Source: a virus
Virus record (IMG/VR): IMGVR_UViG_3300033153_006977
Coordinates: 1-24,087 of that record
Length of the DNA stretch: 24,087 bases
Direction: 5' to 3' (one strand)
Part shown: piece by piece, positions 1 through 8,668 of the stretch
How the letters are laid out: each line of letters opens with the position of its first letter
How positions within the stretch are numbered: position 1 is the stretch's first letter
The notes under the pieces: model-generated
What the model saw: only the letters and a program-made list of their open reading frames with translations
Databases searched by the model: none
Told to the model about the DNA's origin: nothing
Position numbers and translations under genes: made by a program

Positions 1-1257
1 CTCTTTACTATAGAGTTGCTTCATTACATAGTTAATAACTGGGTCTGGTGCTCCACCTTCTTTTAATTCATCAATAATTGATTGATTAGTTACAGCCATA
101 TTGTGTTGAGGTGCCTTAGATGCCTTCTTAATACTGTTATCATAAGCAGCCTTCATAGGCTCTTTTAATGTTTTAGCTTTATGTGAAACTGCTTCATACA
201 ATGCTTCTGCTGATACTTCAGTAGGTTGAGATTTAGACAGTATATTGTCTGCCTGCTTAACTGAATTTCTTTCAACTTGGGAAACTATCCCTGTCTCACC
301 CCTAGCTCTTCTAGCTTCAAGAATATTAGTTGTGGTACTGCTTTTACCTCCAAAAGGTAAATCACCCGCACCTATATCATCAGATATTTGTAACTCCTGT
401 AAAATACGCTCTAACTCTTTATCATCTCCAGACTTAATAGCTAGCTTTACATTGTCAGGTAAACCCCTTAGGCGCCACATATCTAGTACTGCACTACCTG
501 CATTACCTAATATCCTCATAGTTGGTTCAATTAGTTTACCCACAACAGTCCCTGCTCCCATGCCTAAGGCAACTGCATTAGTGTCTTGCATGTCTACACC
601 CTGTCCAGCTTTCTCTCCTACTGCTTTTTCTCCAGCAATATCAACACCCACAACTCCTGACATAGTTGCTATACTGTTTAATAGCATAGCATTTAGAGGA
701 TTACCAAACTCTTTAGCAACTAACATCTTCCAACCCTCTTTATCCCCATAAGCAGGTTCTAATTCTGTAATAGCTTGGTCAGATATACCCTTCCAAAAGG
801 CTTGGTTTTCTCTATATAGTTTGCTATCAACCCCCATAGCTTCATTTAAGTTTGCTGCTCCAGCATTAACTAACCCACCAAACCTCCCTATATTAGTTTT
901 CAATATATTAACTGTATTAGTACCAATCTTTTCATGCAAAGGCATAACTTGGTAGGTCTTCTCTTGCTCAGTTAGATCTGGTATTGTAGTTGTCTCTCCA
1001 CCCGTAGGTGAGGGTATACCCATATCTGTAACCTCTGCTCCTTCAGGAGCTGGCACTACAGATTCTCCTATTAAGGTACCTAACTCAGCCTCAAAGTCCA
1101 CTTCATCAAGCTGGTTTAATTGACTTAATTCTTGTTCAAAGTCTGCTTCTGGTAATTTCTGTTCCTTAATGACAGTATCAGCTTTTATCTCAGCTAGTTG
1201 GGTTTCTGTTTCTAAATCACCTGGTACTTGTTCATCAAGATTTAAAAAATCAAACAT
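1..1257 (-). CDS. Large virion (probable internal/ejection) protein, partial
   Basis: An open frame runs from an ATG at 1257 to the window edge without a stop, giving the first 419 residues; the C-terminus lies outside. The start follows the portal stop (1267) by 9 bp and has an AAGGAA ribosome binding site 7 nt upstream, so it is the last visible gene of the structural operon. The first 100 residues are acidic and rich in E, L and Q; a Gly/Ala-rich, weakly hydrophobic stretch lies around residues 175-240; the rest is polar and probably helical. No catalytic motif is recognised. Position next to the portal and the other internal virion proteins, plus its size, suggests an ejected core protein like T7 gp15/gp16, but that is inference from context and composition. 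Confidence 0.7.
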   Translation of the reverse strand, partial: MFDFLNLDEQVPGDLETETQLAEIKADTVIKEQKLPEADFEQELSQLNQLDEVDFEAELGTLIGESVVPAPEGAEVTDMGIPSPTGGETTTIPDLTEQEKTYQVMPLHEKIGTNTVNILKTNIGRFGGLVNAGAANLNEAMGVDSKLYRENQAFWKGISDQAITELEPAYGDKEGWKMLVAKEFGNPLNAMLLNSIATMSGVVGVDIAGEKAVGEKAGQGVDMQDTNAVALGMGAGTVVGKLIEPTMRILGNAGSAVLDMWRLRGLPDNVKLAIKSGDDKELERILQELQISDDIGAGDLPFGGKSSTTTNILEARRARGETGIVSQVERNSVKQADNILSKSQPTEVSAEALYEAVSHKAKTLKEPMKAAYDNSIKKASKAPQHNMAVTNQSIIDELKEGGAPDPVINYVMKQLYSKE

Positions 1258-1266
1258 TATGTTTCC

Positions 1267-3066
1267 TTATTGGTTCATTGTATTCGTATCTACACCCATT
1301 GCTGAGGCTGTTGCACCTGGGCCTGTTTCCTGGTTAGGTTGCTGCCCACCCGGAGGACCCTGGTTTAATACTCTTGGATCTAATGTAGGTGCTGTACCTA
1401 AAGCCATAGCTGCTTGCCTAAAGATGGCCCCTATTTCAGCTGAGTGCATTGTCTTAGTTTGCTTAGCTAATAAACTAGCAATCATAAAGTAATAGCCTGG
1501 CTGTGCTTGGCCTAACATTTGTCCTGCAGGACTTTGTAAGGTTTGTTGTATCATTAACTTATCAGCATCAGAGGCATCTTCATAAGCTACACTCTCAATT
1601 TTAATATCCATACGACTAAATATTAAACTATAATCAGGGTCATTAATTATTTCTCTTACAGGGCCTTTGTTGCCCATAATTACTGTAGAAGCAGGCATTT
1701 CTGTTCCATTTGGTTGAGGCAACATAACTGGTGTATTTAGCCTAGTCCAATTAACTTTTTGAGTCATATCATCTGTACTATCAACTTCAAATTGGGCTGT
1801 CATATACTGCCTCATTAAATGGATGAGGTCTAATGCTACTGAGCGGTATAAAACATCAAGTTTAGTTGTTAAATATCTTAATGCCATCATAGAAGAATTC
1901 CTCTGTAAGGCTACTTTTTTACCACTATCACTAGCAAAGGTTTGACCTAGGAAACTATCATTAATATGGAGTACTTGTTTAATTCTGTCCAAGCCTCTAT
2001 CAATAATCATATATTGATTAGCAATATCTCTTGTTACATCAATCTCCTTAATACCTATCAGTTTATTAACACCTATAACTGCATTAACCCTTGCCCAAGA
2101 AGCATTAAATTTATCTACATCATCAACAGCACCATTTTCAACTAATACCTTAGTTCCATTAGCTAGTTGTTGAATTTGCAGTATAGCTTGGTTAATAGCT
2201 TTTTGACTTTCAACAACATCCCTAAAAATACCATGAAAGTCAGCTTTCTTACCACTATGCAATTTTACAATTCTGTAAGGAAACCTTAAGGAATCAAAAT
2301 CTAACTTCTGCCTTTTTAATTCTACATCACCTGACCACCATATTTCCCAACTAACATCTTTATTATCCACCACACCAGTATGCACAATAAGATACTCTTC
2401 AAACATATTCCACCTATCAGTAAAACCCTCCCCATAAGTGTAGTCTATTTCTGCTGTATCTATATCTGCTGTATTAACTCTACTTTGTAGTTTTTTCCAA
2501 GTCCTAGGAAATAATTTTTGTGCTTCTTCTTGACTGACCCACCTAAATCTATGTACAAATCTAGCGTCTGAATAGTCAGGTTTATATGATTTAGGATCTA
2601 GAATAAATTCATAATAAGGCACAGACTCAAATTCAACTTCATTTTTTTGTCTTCCAAATTGATCTTGACCTGTAGGTTTTATTTTATAATGCACACCCAT
2701 TAAACCAGGGAGGAAGGCTTGTTGTTGTAAATCACCCTTAGTAACATCCCATAAGTTCATTCTTAAGGTATATTCTAAAGCTAAATTAATAGCATTAGCT
2801 GTTTGTACATCACCTTCTTCTAGAGCTCTTGCTTGCATAGTATTGACTACTGTACTAAAATAACCTTGTAAAGCTCTAGAAAACATTTGAATAATATTAA
2901 AATATTCAGCTGGTTGTCCCCGGTCTAAAAGGATTGAGAGTTGGGTTCTATTATACATAGCTCCCTCACTCATCTTAATTACTTCATCTGCTTCAGCATA
3001 ACTATCCTCATAGGCAGCATAGCCCATTTTAAAGCTTTCCCTAAGTGTATCTAAGTCTGTTTTCAT
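1267..3066 (-). CDS. Portal protein (head-tail connector)
   Basis: 599 residues, the usual size for a podovirus portal. Portals form the dodecameric ring at the packaging vertex through which terminase threads DNA. The sequence has the helical N-terminus with many aromatic residues, a central segment of the type seen in P22-like portals (SVPYYEFILDPKSYKPDYSD, near residue 150), a long helical region around residues 285-420, and a C-terminal tail rich in Pro, Gly and Gln. The start overlaps the stop of the 735-residue gene upstream as TAATG, so translation is probably coupled. Oddly, the gene is about 15 kb from scaffold and capsid, which normally sit beside it. Assignment rests on overall pattern and context rather than on a diagnostic motif. 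Confidence 0.8.
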   Translation of the reverse strand: MKTDLDTLRESFKMGYAAYEDSYAEADEVIKMSEGAMYNRTQLSILLDRGQPAEYFNIIQMFSRALQGYFSTVVNTMQARALEEGDVQTANAINLALEYTLRMNLWDVTKGDLQQQAFLPGLMGVHYKIKPTGQDQFGRQKNEVEFESVPYYEFILDPKSYKPDYSDARFVHRFRWVSQEEAQKLFPRTWKKLQSRVNTADIDTAEIDYTYGEGFTDRWNMFEEYLIVHTGVVDNKDVSWEIWWSGDVELKRQKLDFDSLRFPYRIVKLHSGKKADFHGIFRDVVESQKAINQAILQIQQLANGTKVLVENGAVDDVDKFNASWARVNAVIGVNKLIGIKEIDVTRDIANQYMIIDRGLDRIKQVLHINDSFLGQTFASDSGKKVALQRNSSMMALRYLTTKLDVLYRSVALDLIHLMRQYMTAQFEVDSTDDMTQKVNWTRLNTPVMLPQPNGTEMPASTVIMGNKGPVREIINDPDYSLIFSRMDIKIESVAYEDASDADKLMIQQTLQSPAGQMLGQAQPGYYFMIASLLAKQTKTMHSAEIGAIFRQAAMALGTAPTLDPRVLNQGPPGGQQPNQETGPGATASAMGVDTNTMNQ

Positions 3067-5273
3067 TATTTAAATCCTTCTGCCTTAGCTTGTTCATTCA
3101 TAGTCCTGCCTGCTTGCTCTGCCCTAGTTTTTAATGCTTGTAAAGCTTTTTTTCTAGTATTTTGTTCTGTGTTTTCTTGAGGTTTAGTTTCCTCAAGTAA
3201 AGGAGCCACTGCCTTAGTTACTTCATTAAAGCTTTCACTAGCTACAAAGCCACTAATTTTCTTGTGAAGTCTAGCCGCATCCCTTGCTACTTTATATCCT
3301 CCATTACTGACGGAAGAACTAACATGACCTTCTAGTTCTCTTTGACTAACCTTTAGGCCTTGTTGAATAGTAGATAAGGTTGTTAACTTTGACACACCTT
3401 CTGCTCCAAAGGAGTAAAGTAATGTTCTAGCATATTCTTGGTCTGAGGCTGCTGTACCTGACATTGTTTTAAGTAGTATAGCTGTTGCTCTACCTTTGGC
3501 AGATTTAGCCATAACTGTTAAAAGTTCCGAAGCTCTTTTTCTAGGATCTTCATCTGTTTTATATTCCCCTATTTTCTGTTTAACAAACTCCCAAGCATCT
3601 GCATACTCAGTAGTAACATCTGCTTTACTATATAATGTAGCAATATCCATCATAGCAGGAGCTGATTGGTCAATACCTCTAATTGCTTTACCTGTTTCTT
3701 TCACAACATCTGGGTTATAAACTCCAGCATCTTTAGCATCCTTAGTTAGCCTATTTAGATCTTGTGTAGATGTTCCAGTTAACTTATCAGTTTTGTCCAT
3801 AAAGCTAATATTGGTATCATTTATATAGTCCTCATAAGATGATACTCTTTGTATAGCATTATCTGCTTTTTGGTCTTTAACAAACTCTTTGTTTTTTTCT
3901 TTCATAACATCTTTGTACTGAGCAAATTGTTCTACTGTAGCAATACCATGCTCTTGTGCCCATTCAGAATCTGCAGTAAGTAAAACCCCAAACTCTTTTT
4001 GTTCTGAGGTAGCTGCTTTTTTCTCAATTGCTGAGTTTATTACAGCTAAGGTTTTATTTGCTTGAGTCTCAAATTCTGTTCTATCCATAGGTGAGTCAGT
4101 CCACATACTAGGACTTTCAGGTGCTTGGGTACTAACACTTGCTTGTGTTGGGTGTATAACTGGAGTTTGTTGTGGCTTAGCTACTACAGTAGTTTGACCT
4201 TCTGGTAATTCAGCATCACTATTAATAGCTTCAGAGGCCCAACTTGGCATTTTACCTCCACCTGTTGTTGTCCCACCTATATAAGACCAGGAAGCAGGTT
4301 TACCTCTTCTATCAATGTGTAGAGAGTTATTGCCCACACCAAAACCAGTAAAGCCTTGTTGCTTAAAGTCTTTAATTATCTCTGCTTTTTCTGCTACTGA
4401 TTTACCCTTCCAGTGAACATCCATAGCATGACCTTCCATATGTTTACTCTGTTTTGCCCCCCCTACTGATTTATTATGTTCCTCACTCCTAAATCCAGAA
4501 GTAACTCTAAGACCATATTTTTTTAGGACAGGACTTGCAGCATCAGAAGATTCTGGGTCTAAGTCTTGGTATATTTTAGGTTGGGTTTGCTTTAAGTGGT
4601 TAGCTTTTCTTTTGCTTGTACCTAAACTAACTCCTGGATCTAGAGAGGAAGTAACCGACCCATCACCTCTAAGTAACATTACTGTTGGGTCAAACATTTG
4701 TCCAGACTCTCTAATTTTATATTTCTGCCCACCCTCTGTTGTAATGACTTCAATTTCTCCTGTTTCAATCATATCCTCCCATTTGTCATTAAGGCCTTGC
4801 CATTGTTCTGTTTGAGTTGAATTTAATTCACTTTTAGTTGTAGGCTTATATTTATTAGGCCCCATTTGAAAGTAACCTTCAGCATCTGCCTTAGGTGAAC
4901 CTCCAGCACTTTCTGCCATTTTAGGTAAGTGTTGTTTATTTCCATCCAGGGAATATAAGTCAGAATTTTCATCAAAAGTTGTTGAACTCATTTTAGCAGC
5001 CTGAGCATTCCTATACATATTTTGAGACTGAATAGTTTGAATATTCAATTCCTTAATATACTTTGCTTGCTTAGCTAGAGTATTTGCTCTTTCTACTCGC
5101 CCACCATAAATATCATCCCCAGCTTTTAGTACATCAGTTTCTAAACTGGCCTGCTCTGATTTAAGCTCTCTAAGGGGTCTTTCTTGTTCAAAAACCTCTT
5201 TTTCTCTTGCTTTACCTGCAAAGGTACCACCTGTCTTAACTGCATTTTGTATTCCTGAACTATAAGATCCCAT
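3066..5273 (-). CDS. Virion protein with embedded M15 (VanY/DacA-like) peptidase domain
   Basis: 735 residues. An Ala/Glu/Lys-rich, probably coiled-coil N-terminus (residues 20-95) is followed by a zinc peptidase domain at about residues 235-335. The M15 signature is visible as SKHMEGHAMDV (ligands H278 and D285) and SLHID (H319). This family cleaves peptide cross-links of peptidoglycan. The rest is Gln/Thr/Ser-rich and then helical to the C-terminus, as in internal virion proteins. Placed between the gp14-like protein and the portal, it is best read as an ejection protein that opens a hole in the cell wall during DNA entry, comparable in role to the murein hydrolase of T7 gp16 but with a different enzyme fold. 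AAGGAG site 7 nt before the ATG. Catalytic residues look intact. Confidence 0.75.
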   Translation of the reverse strand: MGSYSSGIQNAVKTGGTFAGKAREKEVFEQERPLRELKSEQASLETDVLKAGDDIYGGRVERANTLAKQAKYIKELNIQTIQSQNMYRNAQAAKMSSTTFDENSDLYSLDGNKQHLPKMAESAGGSPKADAEGYFQMGPNKYKPTTKSELNSTQTEQWQGLNDKWEDMIETGEIEVITTEGGQKYKIRESGQMFDPTVMLLRGDGSVTSSLDPGVSLGTSKRKANHLKQTQPKIYQDLDPESSDAASPVLKKYGLRVTSGFRSEEHNKSVGGAKQSKHMEGHAMDVHWKGKSVAEKAEIIKDFKQQGFTGFGVGNNSLHIDRRGKPASWSYIGGTTTGGGKMPSWASEAINSDAELPEGQTTVVAKPQQTPVIHPTQASVSTQAPESPSMWTDSPMDRTEFETQANKTLAVINSAIEKKAATSEQKEFGVLLTADSEWAQEHGIATVEQFAQYKDVMKEKNKEFVKDQKADNAIQRVSSYEDYINDTNISFMDKTDKLTGTSTQDLNRLTKDAKDAGVYNPDVVKETGKAIRGIDQSAPAMMDIATLYSKADVTTEYADAWEFVKQKIGEYKTDEDPRKRASELLTVMAKSAKGRATAILLKTMSGTAASDQEYARTLLYSFGAEGVSKLTTLSTIQQGLKVSQRELEGHVSSSVSNGGYKVARDAARLHKKISGFVASESFNEVTKAVAPLLEETKPQENTEQNTRKKALQALKTRAEQAGRTMNEQAKAEGFK

Positions 5274-5284
5274 GTCTATTCTCC

Positions 5285-6088
5285 TTATCCAAATAACCCG
5301 CCAAGGGCTCCACCAATAGCACCTAAGACACCACCACCTGACATTTCACTTTGTTGTTGTACATCAGCTTTATATGGATCCCAAGTTTCAGGCGTCATTC
5401 CACTTATATCCATTTGACTTTTAGGTGCTAATTGATTTAACTCACCTGCATTTAAAATACCTTCACTAAAGTCAATAGGTCTAGCACTATATAAAGGATT
5501 TTGTGCTGCAGAAGACATGAAACCACTTTGTGCTTGAGCAATCTCAGTTTCTACATTTCTATTTGCTTGTATTTTACCTGTTTCAGTTTGCATACCTGTC
5601 ATAGATCTTAAAGCTAGGGCCATACCTGAACCAGGGTTAATACCCCTCTCAGTTAACTGTTGGGACAAACCTTGCATTTCATTAGCATAAGCTAAATTAA
5701 ACTTCTCATTATTTTGTGCTTTCATTGAACTAGGTGATAAAGATTTAAAGTGGTGAGCTACATTATCTGCCATATCGCCAAACTCATTTTGTAAGGAGTC
5801 ATAATTTGCTTGATTTTGAGCTATTCCATACTTAGTGCCAAACATACCTTGAGCAGTTTGACCTTGGAACCTAGCTTGTGCTCCCTCTTGTTGGAACTGC
5901 ATTTGTTGCCAAAGATTTTGGGTGCCCGCAAAATCTGATCTTTGTTGGTTCATAGCAGAAGCATAAGCATTATTAGCTGTATTCTGCATTTGTACATTTG
6001 AACCCTCAATACCAGCATTAGCTTCATTCTCTCCTGCTATACCACTTACTGCACCAACTGCGGCGCCACCTACTGCTACCCAAGACAT
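5285..6088 (-). CDS. Internal virion protein, T7 gp14-like type
   Basis: 267 residues. The protein begins with a Gly/Ala/Val stretch (residues 3-20) and ends with a second small-residue hydrophobic stretch (GGGVLGAIGGALGGLFG), flanking a very Gln/Asn/Ala-rich helical middle. This composition is typical of T7 gp14-like proteins, which are ejected from the head and form a pore in the outer membrane. The gene heads a run with the M15-carrying virion protein and portal, which supports an ejection-apparatus role. Its start overlaps the end of the upstream gene by 13 bp and has an AAGGAG site. The call is by composition and context; no sequence motif proves it. Confidence 0.6.
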   Translation of the reverse strand: MSWVAVGGAAVGAVSGIAGENEANAGIEGSNVQMQNTANNAYASAMNQQRSDFAGTQNLWQQMQFQQEGAQARFQGQTAQGMFGTKYGIAQNQANYDSLQNEFGDMADNVAHHFKSLSPSSMKAQNNEKFNLAYANEMQGLSQQLTERGINPGSGMALALRSMTGMQTETGKIQANRNVETEIAQAQSGFMSSAAQNPLYSARPIDFSEGILNAGELNQLAPKSQMDISGMTPETWDPYKADVQQQSEMSGGGVLGAIGGALGGLFG

Positions 6089-6528
6089 TTTTGCTCCTTA
6101 TTTGCAATATGCTTATTTAATTTTTCACATGGAATAATTAATTCCTCTTCTACTGACTCTAATGTCTTAGCTTTCACATTACTAAATATATTTATAAAAA
6201 TAGTGTCCTTTAAAGTGAGCCCAATTTTTTGTACTCCTGCTTGTGTAACAAAAGTAATTGTTTCATTCTCAGGAACTGTTAAAGTTCTGCCTTCATCAGT
6301 TAAAGTTTCTTTTAATACTAAACTGCCCTTAGCAATTATATTAACACAAGGTCCTCTGTGTTTCTTGCCTATGAGTATCATACCTTTAGGAATAAATATT
6401 TCCCGAGTATAAATACCTAACTTTGTGTCTAAATGTTCCTTCATAGGAAAAACTATAATTTCTTCTAGACTATCATAAAGTTTTATGGCCATATCTTCTG
6501 TGTCTTCTATAACAATATTATTAGGCAT
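6076..6528 (-). CDS. Small protein with possible cupin-like fold, function unknown
   Basis: 150 residues, predicted mostly beta. The segment IFIPKGMILIGKKHRGPCVN followed by IIAKGSLVL resembles the beta-roll of cupin-like proteins, which recur as uncharacterised proteins in phage structural operons. The last 30 residues are helical and charged. It is the first gene behind the strong promoter at 6549-6577 and has a TAAGGAG site. A structural or assembly role is possible; I cannot assign a ligand or reaction. Confidence 0.55.
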   Translation of the reverse strand: MPNNIVIEDTEDMAIKLYDSLEEIIVFPMKEHLDTKLGIYTREIFIPKGMILIGKKHRGPCVNIIAKGSLVLKETLTDEGRTLTVPENETITFVTQAGVQKIGLTLKDTIFINIFSNVKAKTLESVEEELIIPCEKLNKHIANKEQKCLG

Positions 6529-6548
6529 TTAATCTCCTTATTACTTAC

Positions 6549-6577
6549 ATTATAACACATATATGATTAATAATCAA
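6549..6577 (-). promoter_or_regulatory. Internal sigma70-like promoter of the distal structural sub-operon
   Basis: Read on the minus strand: TTGATT (6577-6572), exactly 17 bp, then TATAAT (6554-6549) preceded by TG one base upstream (extended -10). Predicted start of transcription near 6542, leaving a short leader before the ATG at 6528. The 14-mer ATATGTGTTATAAT at this -10 is identical to that of the plus-strand promoter at 20528-20541, which supports a shared phage promoter motif. It would drive the cupin-like protein, both internal virion proteins and the portal. Confidence 0.65.
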
Positions 6578-6603
6578 TTAATAATGTTATTATCAATTAT
6601 TAA
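6567..6603. repeat. AT-only nested inverted repeat between nozzle gene and promoter
   Basis: TTAATAAT (6567-6574) pairs with ATTATTAA (6596-6603), and a smaller inverted repeat (AATAA/TTATT) lies inside. It starts right after the nozzle stop codon and covers the -35 box of the downstream promoter. It could act as an operator or as a weak mRNA-end structure. A U-tract as in a classical terminator is not evident. Confidence 0.35.
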
Positions 6604-8496
6604 TTATGTAACCGGTGTTACTTCACCATCAACCCTATAACTGTATATTCTGCCTAAAAAATTCATTTTGACTTGTAGCCAACTACCTTTTGACACACTA
6701 GAGGGGATTATAAGTCTAGCTGTTTCCTTTCCACTAGTAGATATAAACTCCTTTTTTACTACTTCTGCATCATCTATGGAAATACATACAATTAATTCCC
6801 CCTCAAATAATACTTCAACAAGAGAAAATTTAGTTAAAGCAGTTTGAGCATTAAAAGTTAACTTAGGTCCTTTATATATACTACGGTAAAATAGGGGTAC
6901 TATAGATATTTGACCACTTGTATAATTACCTACCATAGCTCCATCATTTTCACAAGGGGTTGGAATTATTGGATTATACCCAGAAAAACCTCCTATATAA
7001 ACACAAGTTGTAGTATCTGTTCCACAAGTAGGTGGAGTTGTATAACACCCCATAGCCCAACCTTCATTTGGTGGGTATTTATTTTCAAAAGTCAAGTCTC
7101 CATAAATATTCTCAGTTAAAGCCCAAAAACTACCATCATTTTTATAGGCACCTAATCTACGCTCATGGTTAAGCAAAAATTCTCTCAATAAACTAGCTTC
7201 ATGAGGTACTTCACAAGTAGTTTCTAATTGGTAATCAATAAAAGGCTTATACTTACAATTTAGGGGTATTGCAACAAACCCACATTCAGTTGCAATTATA
7301 TACTGATTTTCATAGGATAAACCTGTAGCTTCTTTATCATAGCCTTCTACTAAGAAAAACTGATAGTCATAGGTATTAGGTTCTAGTTCAGTTACACTAG
7401 AGCCATTAAACATAAAAAAGTTTCTTTTATAGATCCAAGCTAGGGCATGTTGGCCTATCTCACCTATTGAGGCATTAGAAGTACAACCAACATCTGTTGA
7501 GACTAGGTCAATTCTAAGTGTTGATAAAGAAGACCCTGAAACTAGGTACAGGTAAGTACTCTCAGTGAAAACTAAAAAACCCCTATAAACTGAAGCTAGG
7601 GCTGTAATAGGAGAACCAAAATTAAGCATATTTAGAGCACTCCAAGCATCTGGCTTATTCATTGATAAGTAAACTTGTGACCCATTGGCAGCAGCTAGAC
7701 CAAACTTAGTAGCTGTAAGGTACTTTAAGTATGGAGGATGTATTCCTCCCCAAGTTTCTCCAAAAGAGCCTAATTTATCATCCAATAAACTAAAGGTAAA
7801 AGTACCTGAGGAAGACCCTATAGGTCCTCTATTTAATGAAACTACAAAATTTTCATCAAACTGAAATACTAGGGAAGGAAAACTTATATTGCCCCCCATT
7901 CTGTATACTCTACCATAATCACCACTTGTTGGAGGAACTACAATTTGTATAGTTTGTTCAGACGCTGTTTCTTCTGTATAATTAGTATTAAAAGTTCTAT
8001 GTGCATTAACTCTATTAATTTCTTCTAAGGGACTCTCAAAACCCGCTGAATTTCTATAAGATACAAAATAAGTATACTGCTCAACTGTAGTATAGTCTAG
8101 ATCAGGTGTGGATAGAGTTATATTCTGTGGAGCTGTGGCAATTAAGGGACTTACAACTAGTACAGAAGAAGTTATATTATCTTTCAGTCTTGTAGGTATT
8201 CCATTAATAAGTATATAGTCTTCACCCTGATAAAACCTTACCTTCTCATAATAACTTTCTAAGGAAGTAGTCATGTCATAAATAAATTCTGAATTTGGTG
8301 AAATTTGTAATGGGTCCTCAAACAATATTTTAGGTGGTATAATTTGTAGATCTAAAATATAATTCTTAGTTACCATACTTGTTGCCTCAAGGCATACATT
8401 TGCTAATTCTTCAGCCTCAGTTGGATATATACTAAAAGGATCAACTACAAAATTTCTACCCCCAGTAAAGTCCTTTATTTCTATTGATTGTGTCAT
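6604..8496 (-). CDS. Tail nozzle / stabilisation protein (P22 gp10-like, tail tubular protein B role)
   Basis: 630 residues, mostly beta. The N-terminus (DFTGGRNFVVDPFSIYPTEA) has the usual opening of podovirus nozzle proteins. It is followed by beta-propeller-like strands, including FGLAAANGSQVYLSMNKPDA (around residue 270) and a stretch with FLVFTESTYLYLVSG near residue 305. Such proteins form the tube closing the tail beneath the adaptor ring. The C-terminal half contains several Cys residues in a surface-like segment. The start overlaps the preceding 55-residue gene as ATGA. Neighbouring adaptor, fibre and internal proteins fit the assignment. Confidence 0.75.
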   Translation of the reverse strand: MTQSIEIKDFTGGRNFVVDPFSIYPTEAEELANVCLEATSMVTKNYILDLQIIPPKILFEDPLQISPNSEFIYDMTTSLESYYEKVRFYQGEDYILINGIPTRLKDNITSSVLVVSPLIATAPQNITLSTPDLDYTTVEQYTYFVSYRNSAGFESPLEEINRVNAHRTFNTNYTEETASEQTIQIVVPPTSGDYGRVYRMGGNISFPSLVFQFDENFVVSLNRGPIGSSSGTFTFSLLDDKLGSFGETWGGIHPPYLKYLTATKFGLAAANGSQVYLSMNKPDAWSALNMLNFGSPITALASVYRGFLVFTESTYLYLVSGSSLSTLRIDLVSTDVGCTSNASIGEIGQHALAWIYKRNFFMFNGSSVTELEPNTYDYQFFLVEGYDKEATGLSYENQYIIATECGFVAIPLNCKYKPFIDYQLETTCEVPHEASLLREFLLNHERRLGAYKNDGSFWALTENIYGDLTFENKYPPNEGWAMGCYTTPPTCGTDTTTCVYIGGFSGYNPIIPTPCENDGAMVGNYTSGQISIVPLFYRSIYKGPKLTFNAQTALTKFSLVEVLFEGELIVCISIDDAEVVKKEFISTSGKETARLIIPSSVSKGSWLQVKMNFLGRIYSYRVDGEVTPVT

Positions 8497-8660
8497 GTTT
8501 CTAACCTTTCATTTATAGGTGGTCTAGCTGGCAAATCCTTCTTAGTTGGGTTTTTTAAGTGGAAGATTTCTTCCTCTAAAGCTGTAAGCCTATTTTCCAG
8601 TTCATCTAATAATCTAGGTAGTACTTCAGGATCAGTTAGTAAAGTTTCTGCATCTACCAT
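8493..8660 (-). CDS. Small coiled-coil protein, unknown function
   Basis: 55 residues starting MVDAETLLTDPEVLPRL and ending at a TGA that overlaps the nozzle start (ATGA). A heptad-like stretch LLDELENRLTALEEEIFHLK (residues 17-36) predicts a short coiled coil, followed by a Pro/Lys-rich tail. An AGGAT site precedes the ATG, and the spacing on both sides (8 bp after the upstream gene, ATGA downstream) is that of a real operon gene. Possibly a trimerising structural accessory or chaperone for its neighbours; this is inference. Confidence 0.7.
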   Translation of the reverse strand: MVDAETLLTDPEVLPRLLDELENRLTALEEEIFHLKNPTKKDLPARPPINERLET

Positions 8661-8668
8661 TACTTATC

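Noticed and set aside
245-751. Plus-strand open frame of 168 codons
   Set aside because: It lies opposite the open minus-strand virion gene, has no ribosome binding site and shows low-complexity Ser/Pro/Leu composition typical of an antisense shadow.
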